From contig JAHCIE010000118.1 of the NCBI GenBank assembly GCA_026129385.1, positions 1-8,497 of the forward strand: a stretch of 8,497 bases of DNA, written 5' to 3'. Made by a program: the position numbers and the translations under genes. Below, piece after piece: positions 1 through 4,996 of the stretch; the first letter of the stretch is position 1; each line of letters begins with the position of its first letter. This DNA comes from Anaerolineae bacterium. Lineage in GTDB: Bacteria; Chloroflexota; Anaerolineae; Epilineales; JAHCIE01. A model generated the notes under the pieces. The model was not told where the DNA came from and made no database searches. It saw only the letters and a program-made list of their open reading frames with translations.

Positions 1-123
1 TCTATCACAATGCGACACATGTTGCACGTTTGCCATGAACATCACGACAAGGAGCAGGGCGCAGCTCATGGCCAGGCCCACCACGATTCTGATGAACTGG
101 AACACCGCCCTGTGCAGTATCAC
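1..123 (-). CDS. Possible small membrane protein, truncated by window edge
   Basis: Not recognised. The frame begins at a GTG (121-123) that overlaps the TGA of the preceding short frame in a GTGA arrangement, a common layout for translational coupling, and stays open for 41 codons to the window edge. The visible peptide contains one hydrophobic stretch (about residues 13-31, including GLAMSCALLLVVMFMANV), followed by His and Cys residues (QHVSHC), so a one-helix membrane protein with a metal-ligand-rich exit is conceivable. Most codons after residue 4 end in G or C, as expected for real genes here. No Shine-Dalgarno sequence is visible and the rest of the gene is missing. It could be chance or a remnant; confidence is low. 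Confidence 0.18.
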   Translation of the reverse strand, partial: MILHRAVFQFIRIVVGLAMSCALLLVVMFMANVQHVSHCDR

Positions 124-197
124 ATGCGCATCGCGATCCGAAGGACAAACAGACAGGCGACGGGGCAGTCGAGGCAGGCAGCGATGCACTCGCGCAT
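120..197 (-). pseudogene. Cys-rich 25-residue frame resembling the start of DUF326
   Basis: A 25-codon frame reads MRECIAACLDCPVAC and then a short hydrophobic tail before TGA. The spacing C-x3-C-x2-C-x3-C with surrounding Ala and Asp recalls the first helix of DUF326 four-helix-bundle Cys-rich copper-storage proteins, which normally exceed 100 residues. Nearly all codons end in G or C. There is no good ribosome binding site and no alternative start upstream in frame. It may therefore be a broken remnant of a DUF326 gene, a tiny metal-binding peptide, or chance. The copper-like context makes the remnant reading attractive, but 13 residues of similarity judged by eye is thin support. Confidence 0.2.
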
Positions 198-302
198 CCC
201 AAAGAAGAGGCTGAGGCGAGCAGGGGCGAAGGCGACTTGGCTCCGCCTGCGTCACAAGGAGGTGAAGATCGTCAGCCCAGCATGGGCCCTTGGCAACACT
301 AA

Positions 303-333
303 GAGCGGGCACGGCGATTTGCCATGCCCGCTC
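303..333 (-). terminator. Hairpin terminator of the methyltransferase gene
   Basis: GAGCGGGCA (303-311) pairs with TGCCCGCTC (325-333), and an inner GGC (313-315) pairs with GCC (321-323) around a five-base loop. The remaining pair, 312 with 324, is an A-C mismatch in plus-strand RNA but a U-G wobble in minus-strand RNA. Only the minus transcript therefore forms an unbroken 13-bp stem. The stem lies about 22 bases past the methyltransferase stop codon and is followed in minus RNA by UUAGUGUUG, a modest U-tract. Confidence 0.7.
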
Positions 334-355
334 CTGGTATGCCGCATACGACGTC

Positions 356-1063
356 TCACCGCGTCAGGGCTTCGGTCTCCCTGGAACCCGCGAACGATTC
401 CATCGCGTAGTGCTGAGGCGTGGATGTGGACCTGCCTGGTCGGGCCACAATCGACTTCACGATACCCATCGGTCCCAGATCCCTGATGCTCTCGATCTGA
501 AGCCCTGCCTGCTCAACAGTCCTGACCGTAGGACGGTTGATGCTGGCGCCCCACAGACGCGACGTGAGTGGGCTGAGCAGGTCCATCAGCGGCCCCACAA
601 CCGGATGATCACTGCGCACGTGCTCGAGCAGGAGAATCTGTCCGTCAGGCTTGACAACGCGCTCCACCTCGCGTAGACCGAGGAGCGGATCTGGAACGGA
701 GCAGAAAACACACGTGGCGACCACAGTGTCGAAGGAATCGTCAGGAAAGTCAAGGCACTGAATATCCCCTTCGCGCAGGTCAACTTCCACACCTAGATCG
801 TGGGCACGCTGGCGGGCGACAGCCAGCATCTGCTCCGCGATGTCAACGGCGATGACCTTCGCCCCCACCGGGTAGTAGGGCCGGTTCTTGCCCGTGCCGA
901 CGCCGACTTCGAGGACATTCCCCCGGCCTTGTGCCCAGAGCTTCTGACGCCAGTGCCTGAACTGGCCCTCCATCATCAGTTCCATCGAGTCGTACACCCG
1001 AGCAATGCGGTTGTAGCGCTCTTTGGTCTGGAGAGTCGCGTGCTGATCGATATCGCTAGCCAT
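356..1063 (-). CDS. Class I SAM-dependent methyltransferase (UbiE/METTL7-like)
   Basis: Predicted cytoplasmic methyltransferase of 235 residues using S-adenosylmethionine. The Rossmann motif I is VLEVGVGTGKN (about residues 50-60), followed by the acidic strand-end AVDIAEQM near 70-77, then GDIQCLDFPDDSFDTVVAT, and the post-motif strand LLLEHVRS. The CSVPDP segment and the RVVKPDGQILLLEHV block are typical of the Methyltransf_11 group that includes UbiE and the METTL7 thiol methyltransferases; substrate cannot be read from sequence. A longer frame reaches 1117, but its codons 15-17 encode the Shine-Dalgarno sequence GGAGG. The start is therefore one of two adjacent ATGs at 1066 or 1063, and 1063 gives the better spacing. 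It is downstream of the rhodanese gene by about 210 bases, so it may have its own promoter, which I could not locate. It ends at a hairpin terminator. Confidence 0.85.
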   Translation of the reverse strand: MASDIDQHATLQTKERYNRIARVYDSMELMMEGQFRHWRQKLWAQGRGNVLEVGVGTGKNRPYYPVGAKVIAVDIAEQMLAVARQRAHDLGVEVDLREGDIQCLDFPDDSFDTVVATCVFCSVPDPLLGLREVERVVKPDGQILLLEHVRSDHPVVGPLMDLLSPLTSRLWGASINRPTVRTVEQAGLQIESIRDLGPMGIVKSIVARPGRSTSTPQHYAMESFAGSRETEALTR

Positions 1064-1069
1064 CATCTC

Positions 1070-1075
1070 ACCTCC
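1070..1075 (-). promoter_or_regulatory. Shine-Dalgarno site fixing the methyltransferase start
   Basis: The minus strand reads GGAGGTGAGATGATGGCT. The GGAGG lies 4 bases before the first ATG and 7 before the second, which rules out the upstream in-frame start at 1117 because that would place the site inside the coding sequence. Confidence 0.7.
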
Positions 1076-1274
1076 AAGCGCCCCACCTCGCCCGTGGGCA
1101 TCGTCCCCACGGAACAAGTCTCTCCTTCCCCATTATCGGTTCACATGCTGAAGGTGGTCTGATGCAAGACTGAGCGAGTCCTGAGAGTCGTCTTCGTCAG
1201 TTGAAGGGAGATGAACGTGTTCCAGAGGCTGAGCCTCGATGCGAGAGGGCAGACCACTGCTCGGCACCTTCTGG

Positions 1275-1766
1275 CTAGGGGTTAAGGCTGATTGGGTAGC
1301 CGGCCTTCTCCCACGCGATCATGCCGCCCGCCAACTGAAAGACGTTGGTGTAGCCTTGCTTGACCAGAACCTGCACCGCTTCCGTGCTCATCCGCCCGCT
1401 TCGGCAGTACAGGACGATCTTGGCGCTTCTGTCGACCGGCAGCTTGTCGAGCTGACCGGCGATCTGGTCGTACGGGATCGAAACATCAGTCTGGGCAATG
1501 CTGCCCTCGAACGGGATGTGGACGTTGACGAAGGTGAAGTCCTTGTGCCCCAGCATCGTCTGGAGTTCGAACGGGGTGATATCGGTATACGTTCCCCCCT
1601 GCGTGTTAACCTGCGTACCGATGCTCTGACCAGACTGTCTCGGGGCTGTTGGGCTGGGGGGTGCGGATGGCGTGCACGAGGTCAGAAAAACTGCTCCAAG
1701 CAACGCAACTAGGCCAAGAAACCATGGGCGAATCACGCTGTATCCATTCCTCTCGTATGTCGGCAT
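1275..1766 (-). CDS. Exported rhodanese-like lipoprotein
   Basis: Predicted lipoprotein with one rhodanese domain, acting on the outer face of the membrane. With the ATG at 1766 the product has 163 residues: a signal peptide with hydrophobic core WFLGLVALLGAVFL, a lipobox LTSC with the lipidated Cys at 31, a Pro/Ser/Thr-rich linker, and a rhodanese domain from about 60 to the end. The catalytic loop is CRSGRMS with Cys121, the residue that would carry persulfide sulfur. The NVHIPFEG...IPYDQI segment is typical of single-domain rhodaneses. Starts are uncertain: an in-frame GTG at 1808 would leave only 15 bases to the SHOCT gene, and a GTG near 1736 follows a GAGAGG purine stretch. All keep the lipobox. 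The gene follows the SHOCT gene on the same strand and is probably cotranscribed. Sulfur transfer or thiol/metal stress is a plausible role; no substrate can be named. Confidence 0.82.
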   Translation of the reverse strand: MPTYERNGYSVIRPWFLGLVALLGAVFLTSCTPSAPPSPTAPRQSGQSIGTQVNTQGGTYTDITPFELQTMLGHKDFTFVNVHIPFEGSIAQTDVSIPYDQIAGQLDKLPVDRSAKIVLYCRSGRMSTEAVQVLVKQGYTNVFQLAGGMIAWEKAGYPISLNP

Positions 1767-1823
1767 CCGATCGTCTGGTCGGACAAGATGAGGGGCGAAC
1801 TCCTCCACGGCAGTCAGCCTACG

Positions 1824-2084
1824 TCAGCGCTGGATCGTTTCGCGCATTTCCTCGTACTCTGCCTTGGTGATCTCGCCGCGGGCATACCGTTCCTTCAGAA
1901 CATCAAAAGCCGTACTCCCTGTTGCTTGTCCTGAAGGAGGAGCCGCTGTCGATGAATGTGAACCACCACTTGTGAAGGCTCGAACCGCCAGAATGAGCAG
2001 GACGATCAGCCCGCCCCAGAAGAATAGCATCATGAAACCTCCCATCATCATCCACCCCCATCCCCAGCCAGTGTCCCATCCCAT
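1824..2084 (-). CDS. Small membrane protein with C-terminal SHOCT domain
   Basis: An 86-residue protein. Residues 1-19 are rich in Gly, Trp and Met (GWGWGWMMMGGFMM); residues about 17-36 form one membrane helix; a Ser/Gly/Pro linker follows; residues 60-84 match the SHOCT short C-terminal domain (FDVLKERYARGEITKAEYEEM). SHOCT tails occur on many small membrane proteins and are thought to mediate oligomerisation; no enzyme activity is known. The start is supported by AAAGGAG on the minus strand, 10 bases before the ATG. The gene lies about 80 bases downstream of the DUF305 terminator hairpin, so it probably begins its own transcript, continuing into the rhodanese gene. The N-terminal Met/Trp cluster echoes the Met-rich segments of the neighbouring DUF305 protein and kinase, suggesting a shared metal-related setting. 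Confidence 0.8.
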   Translation of the reverse strand: MGWDTGWGWGWMMMGGFMMLFFWGGLIVLLILAVRAFTSGGSHSSTAAPPSGQATGSTAFDVLKERYARGEITKAEYEEMRETIQR

Positions 2085-2126
2085 CGTGTTTGGTCTCCTT
2101 TGTCACTAATATCAGGCTCCGAGAAC

Positions 2127-2141
2127 CGGATGCCCCATCCG
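2127..2141. promoter_or_regulatory. Short perfect dyad upstream of the SHOCT gene
   Basis: CGGATG (2127-2132) and CATCCG (2136-2141) form a perfect inverted repeat around CCC, about 43 bases before the SHOCT start codon. It could be a regulator-binding site or a 5' leader hairpin. I found no convincing -35/-10 pair nearby, so its role is a guess. Confidence 0.25.
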
Positions 2142-2165
2142 TGGCAATCGACGTAAGAAGATACA

Positions 2166-2204
2166 CCCAGTCTCTCGATACCTACACAGCGCCGAGAGAC
2201 TGGG
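2166..2204 (-). terminator. Hairpin terminator after the DUF305 gene
   Basis: CCCAGTCTCTCG (2166-2177) and CGAGAGACTGGG (2193-2204) are perfectly complementary, giving a 12-bp stem with a 15-base loop. It starts 26 bases past the DUF305 stop codon. On the minus strand it is followed by GTGTATCTTCTTACG, which is T-rich but not a clean T-run. It likely separates the DUF305 transcript from the SHOCT-rhodanese unit. Confidence 0.65.
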
Positions 2205-2230
2205 CACGGCTCGACCAATTGCTACGGGTG

Positions 2231-2938
2231 TTACTGGATCCCGTACCAGGCTTTCAGATAGCCCCGCATCTCCTCAATCTCGGCCATCTGGGTGGTGACG
2301 ATGGCCTGAGCGAGGGTCTGAATCTCCTGGTGCTGCCCCTGCTGCAGGGCCGTGTTCGCCATGCTGATGGCGTCCTCGTGATGGGGGATCATCATCTGCA
2401 GGAACATCAGGTCCAGGTCGGCGTTGGGATGCATCTGGCGCATGGCCCCCTGCATCATGCCACCCATCATACCGGACCCCATCATCCCGCCCATCATGCC
2501 TAACCCCATCCCGGTGCTGCGGGGCGCGTTTGGATACCACTCCTGCCGCCAGGCCTGCATCTGCGTGATCTCGCGCTGTTGGGCGCTGATGATCCGCTGC
2601 GCCAGGTCCCGCATCTCCGGCCGCGCCGAGTCCTCGACCATGTGCTGCGTCATCCGCACGCCCATGGTGTGGTGAGCGATCATCTCGTCTAGGAAGCGCA
2701 GGTCGTAGGGCTGGCTGGCGTCGGTCGTTCCCCGCGGCGTGCCCACCATGCCGCCGCTACCCCAGCCGCCCATTATGCCTCCGCTGCCCATCATCCCGCC
2801 CTGCCCCCAGCCGCCCATCATCCCGCCGGCGCCGGGACGGCCCAGGGGGCCTTGGGCCAGCGCGACAGTCGTCAGGGCCAACCCCAGCACGACGGCCAGT
2901 AGCCCGATCGTCACAACACCCATCCAACGAGTCTTCAT
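2231..2938 (-). CDS. Secreted Met-rich protein with tandem DUF305 repeats
   Basis: A 235-residue exported protein. Residues 1-28 are a signal peptide with likely cleavage after ALA. Two copies of the DUF305 helical repeat follow: DLRFLDEMIAHHTMGVRM (79-96) through WRQEWYP, and DLMFLQMMIPHHEDAISM (176-193) through LKAWYG. Their key M-I-x-H-H sequences (86-90 and 183-187) lie 97 residues apart, and each repeat ends with an EI-x-x-M...W-Y pattern. Low-complexity Gly/Met segments precede each repeat (about 38-66 and 143-169), rich in MMGG units. DUF305 proteins are ferritin-like helical proteins of uncertain function, often encoded in copper or silver resistance loci; Met and His here could bind Cu(I). 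The ATG at 2938 follows GAGAGGA by 9 bases. The gene lies 129 bases downstream of the kinase with its own candidate promoter and ends at a strong hairpin. Confidence 0.88.
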   Translation of the reverse strand: MKTRWMGVVTIGLLAVVLGLALTTVALAQGPLGRPGAGGMMGGWGQGGMMGSGGIMGGWGSGGMVGTPRGTTDASQPYDLRFLDEMIAHHTMGVRMTQHMVEDSARPEMRDLAQRIISAQQREITQMQAWRQEWYPNAPRSTGMGLGMMGGMMGSGMMGGMMQGAMRQMHPNADLDLMFLQMMIPHHEDAISMANTALQQGQHQEIQTLAQAIVTTQMAEIEEMRGYLKAWYGIQ

Positions 2939-2964
2939 GTCAGCAATCCTCTCTTGATGATCTG

Positions 2965-2982
2965 GCGGCGTTGGTACGCCGC
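2965..2982 (-). promoter_or_regulatory. Hairpin in the DUF305 5' leader
   Basis: GCGGCGT (2965-2971) and ACGCCGC (2976-2982) form a perfect 7-bp stem with a 4-base loop, about 26 bases upstream of the DUF305 start codon and just downstream of the predicted transcription start. It may stabilise the mRNA or bind a regulator. There is no U-tract, so it is not an obvious attenuator. Confidence 0.35.
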
Positions 2983-2999
2983 GTAGCTTGTCTGCGCTC

Positions 3000-3008
3000 A
3001 GTGTACCA
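3000..3008 (-). promoter_or_regulatory. Candidate extended -10 promoter for the DUF305 gene
   Basis: The minus strand reads TGGTACACT, matching an extended -10 (TG-n-TACACT), about 60 bases upstream of the DUF305 ATG. No good -35 is present at 17 bases, which is typical of an activator-dependent promoter. TCAAGA-type repeats lie immediately upstream, where an OmpR-family regulator could bind. Confidence 0.4.
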
Positions 3009-3016
3009 CGCCAACA

Positions 3017-3056
3017 TCAAGAGCGGATGCGAGTCTTGTTCAAGATTGGGTCAAGA
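3017..3056. promoter_or_regulatory. Repeated TCAAGA motif, candidate response-regulator sites
   Basis: TCAAGA occurs at 3017-3022, 3040-3045 and 3051-3056; the last two are exactly 11 bases apart, the helical period seen in many OmpR/PhoB-type sites. The middle copy is also half of an inverted repeat, TCTTG-TT-CAAGA (3034-3045). The cluster lies just upstream of the candidate DUF305 -10 element. Confidence 0.4.
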
Positions 3057-3067
3057 TAGGGGCGGCG

Positions 3068-4192
3068 TCAGGGCGCAAGGGGTAGGGAAAAGGAGAAGGT
3101 GGCACCGTGGCCGAGACCGGCGCTCGTGGCCCAGATCTGGCCGCCGTGGGCTTCGACGAGAGCTTTGGCAATGGTCAGACCAATGCCCGCGCCACCCAGG
3201 GCGCGCGAGCGGGCCTTGTCAACGCGGTAGAAGCGTTCGAAGACGTGGGGTAGATTCTCGCTGGCGATACCGATGCCCGTGTCGGCGACGTGAAAGCTGA
3301 CCGAAGGATCGCTTCGCTCGGCCGTCACCGTGACGGTTCCATGCTGGGGGGTGTAGCGCAAGGCATTGCCCAGCACGTTGATGAGAACCTGGGTGATGCG
3401 GTCGGGGTCGGCCAGTACGGGAGGGAGCGTGGGCGGGACCTGAACCACCAGATGGATGCCCTTCTCCCTGAACTGAGGCATCAGGCGGGCTACTGCCGCG
3501 TTCGCGAGCTCGGAAGGGGCGTGCGGGGAGGGCGAGACCGGCAACTGATGCGCCTCGGCGCGCGACAGGTCCTGAAGGTCTTGCACCAGGCGTGTCAGCC
3601 GTCCCACCTCGTCGTGGAGCACCGCCCACGTGGTCGCCGTCGGCTGGACCACGCCGTCCAGCAGCCCTTCGGTATACCCCTCCAGCGTCGCCAGCGGTGT
3701 TCGCAGCTCGTGGGCCACATCCCCGATCAGGGCAACACGCCGCCGCTCCACAGTCTCTAGCTCCTCGGCCATCGTGTTGAACTGGGTTGCCAGGGTCGCA
3801 AGCTCATCCGACCCGCTGACCGGAACTCGCTCGGTGTAGTGGCCGGCGGCGATACGCTCGCTGGCGCCCGCCAACTGCTGCACAGGCGTAACGATGCGCG
3901 ACGAGACTAGCAGGCTCACCACGACCGCCGCAACGCCGGCTGCCAGGCCGCTGAGCACAAGGGCCTGCAGCATCGCCGTCTGAAAGGCCTGGGTCGCGCT
4001 CGCCTGCACGCTCGCCACCATCCCGCCCATCATCCCGCCCATCATGCCACCCATCATATGACCCATTGCCCGATCGAAGAGGGTTGGGCCCAAAGCCAGC
4101 GTGGCCAGAAGTAGGGTCAGCAGGCCGACCCCGACGACCGCCAGATACGATAGCAGGAGGCGCGTCCGCAGGCCACCCATGGTCAAGCGCAT
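3068..4192 (-). CDS. Membrane sensor histidine kinase with Met-rich sensor loop
   Basis: A 374-residue two-component kinase that would phosphorylate the regulator encoded just upstream. Order: TM1 (about 12-34), a short outer loop (35-73) containing MGHMMGGMMGGMMGGM at 43-58, TM2 (about 74-97), HAMP linker (99-150), dimerisation domain with phosphoacceptor His161 in DVAHELRTPL, then the ATPase domain with N box N272/N276 (INVLGNALRYT), G1 box DTGIGI (304-309), F box FERFYR and G2 box GGAGIGLT (333-340). All catalytic motifs look intact. The outer loop is unusually small and almost wholly Met/Gly/His, so it probably senses a soft metal such as Cu(I) or Ag(I); this is inference. I chose the ATG at 4192, which overlaps the regulator's TGA as TGATG and follows AAGGAGA; a longer frame to 4216 ignores this site. 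Translational coupling to the regulator is expected. Confidence 0.9.
   Translation of the reverse strand: MRLTMGGLRTRLLLSYLAVVGVGLLTLLLATLALGPTLFDRAMGHMMGGMMGGMMGGMVASVQASATQAFQTAMLQALVLSGLAAGVAAVVVSLLVSSRIVTPVQQLAGASERIAAGHYTERVPVSGSDELATLATQFNTMAEELETVERRRVALIGDVAHELRTPLATLEGYTEGLLDGVVQPTATTWAVLHDEVGRLTRLVQDLQDLSRAEAHQLPVSPSPHAPSELANAAVARLMPQFREKGIHLVVQVPPTLPPVLADPDRITQVLINVLGNALRYTPQHGTVTVTAERSDPSVSFHVADTGIGIASENLPHVFERFYRVDKARSRALGGAGIGLTIAKALVEAHGGQIWATSAGLGHGATFSFSLPLAP
4028..4063. repeat. 12-bp tandem repeat encoding the kinase Met loop
   Basis: Three consecutive 12-base units (CATCATCCCGCC, CATCATGCCACC, CATCATATGACC on the plus strand) encode the Met-Met-Gly-Gly-type units of the kinase sensor loop. 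A 23-base stretch at 4026-4048 is identical to 2478-2500 in the DUF305 gene, where it also encodes MMGG units. Copy number could vary by slippage. Confidence 0.75.
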
Positions 4193-4903
4193 CACGTCTC
4201 CTTCTCGATGAAACAATAGCCGACGCCCCGCACCGTCTCAATGTAGCGCGGCGCGGCAGCCTCGTCGCCCAGCTTCTTGCGCAGGTTGCCGATGTGAACG
4301 TCGACCACATGGTCATCGCCAAAGTAGTCCGCTCCCCAAACCTGCTCTAGCAGTTGGTCGCGCGTGTAGACCCGACCTGGATAGGCCGCCAGCGTCGTTA
4401 ACAGGCTGAACTCGAGGGGCGTCAGCATCACTGGCTCACCCTCGACGGTCACGACATGACGGGTCTCATTGATGGTGAGCGCGCCAAAGCGCTGGGGCGT
4501 TGCTGGGGCCGTGGCCTCTGCTGCGGCGCCGCGCCGCGGTCGGCGCATCATGGCTCTCACGCGGGCCACTAGTTCGCGCGGGGAGAACGGTTTGGTCAGA
4601 TAGTCGTCGGCGCCCACTTCCAGTCCCACGATGCGGTCGACCTCCTCGGCTCGCGCCGTCAGCATGATGACGTAGGCATCCGAGAAGGTCCGCAGGCGGC
4701 GACACACCTCCAGACCGTCGATGCCCGGCAGCATCAGGTCCAGCACCACCACATCCGGGCTGGTGCTCCCTGGCCGCCTCGACCGCCGTCAGACCATCAG
4801 CCGCCGTCACCACGCGAAAGCCCTCGCGCATCAGGTAGTCACGTACCAGGTCGCGCAGTCGCATCTCGTCATCCACGACCAAGGCTGTCCGTTGCTCTGT
4901 CAT
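4192..4903 (-). CDS. OmpR-family response regulator interrupted by a 1-base frameshift
   Basis: Partner of the adjacent kinase. In two frames it encodes a complete OmpR-type regulator: receiver acidic pair Asp11-Asp12, then up to HQP at 47-49, where the frame is lost. The other frame resumes DVVVLDLMLPG with phosphoacceptor Asp55, then Thr82 (LTAR), Lys104 (DYLTKPF) and a winged-helix DNA-binding domain (about 140-236) ending ...RGVGYCFIEKET. Removing one base from the CCCGG run (minus strand; plus 4755-4759) restores one 236-residue protein of normal family length. Read literally, translation from 4903 would give a 145-residue product without Asp55 or the DNA-binding domain. A sequencing or assembly error is the simplest explanation; a recent mutation or +1 frameshifting at CCC are alternatives. 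The stop overlaps the kinase start. It probably controls this operon and the DUF305 gene. Confidence 0.85.
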
Positions 4904-4924
4904 GAAGGCGGTCTCGTTGAGAGA

Positions 4925-4944
4925 GTATCCCTTGACTAGGGTAC
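4925..4944. promoter_or_regulatory. Candidate operator between the divergent operons
   Basis: GTA-T-CCCT-TGACT-AGGG-TAC is an inverted repeat with seven paired bases per arm and one bulged T (4928). It covers the -35 of the plus-strand promoter and lies just after the predicted start of the minus-strand transcript. It is well placed for the BlaI-type repressor, but it is not the TACA/TGTA box of BlaI, MecI or CopY. Confidence 0.35.
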
Positions 4945-4960
4945 CGCTTGGTTTTATACT
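4932..4960 (+). promoter_or_regulatory. Sigma70-type promoter of the repressor-protease operon
   Basis: TTGACT (4932-4937) and TATACT (4955-4960) are separated by exactly 17 bases, each one mismatch from consensus. Transcription would begin near 4967, leaving a leader of about 30 bases before the GTG start at 4997. Confidence 0.75.
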
Positions 4961-4979
4961 GCTCTTTATCGCCTGTCAA
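4953..4979 (-). promoter_or_regulatory. Candidate promoter of the response regulator-kinase operon
   Basis: On the minus strand a consensus TTGACA (plus 4974-4979) precedes TATAAA (plus 4953-4958) with a short 15-base spacer; TAAAAC two bases further on gives 17. Its -10 overlaps the -10 of the opposing promoter, so both cannot be occupied together. The leader to the ATG at 4903 would be about 43 bases. Confidence 0.5.
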
Positions 4980-4996
4980 ACCTGAGGAGAGAGCGT

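Larger units (their letters stand above)
1..355. other. Left margin without a confident gene
   Basis: No long reading frame here has a recognisable product. A plus-strand frame from 10 to 486 is His-rich at its start but runs into the antisense of the methyltransferase and has no ribosome binding site, so I treat it as a shadow. On the minus strand two short frames (120-197 and 1-123) have coding-like third-position G/C and overlap by four bases; they are listed separately at low confidence. Positions 198-302 show nothing I can interpret, and 303-333 is a hairpin terminator. Confidence 0.5.

Noticed and set aside
10..486. Plus-strand 158-residue frame with His-rich start (HVCHEHHDKEQ)
   Set aside because: It crosses the methyltransferase terminator and its coding end on the opposite strand, has no ribosome binding site, and after about residue 40 is Arg-rich antisense-like sequence.
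1225..1237. GAGGC-TGA-GCCTC mini-hairpin downstream of the rhodanese gene
   Set aside because: A 5-bp stem without a T-run is too weak to call a terminator; the rest of 1064-1274 shows no other feature I can support apart from the ribosome binding site.
3219..3629. Minus-strand 136-residue frame inside the kinase
   Set aside because: It overlaps the kinase ATPase domain in another frame and gives Arg/Gly/Pro-rich sequence typical of out-of-frame GC-rich DNA.
2230..4066. CATCAT/CCCGCC repeats considered as CRISPR or intergenic repeats
   Set aside because: They lie in coding frames, have no spacers, and encode Met/Gly repeats.
3804..4322. Minus-strand 172-residue frame spanning the regulator-kinase junction
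   Set aside because: It covers the ends of both genes in a wrong frame and has no family features.
4940..4945. GGTACC hexamer palindrome in the divergent region
   Set aside because: A six-base palindrome is common by chance; the longer dyad at 4925-4944 is a better operator candidate.
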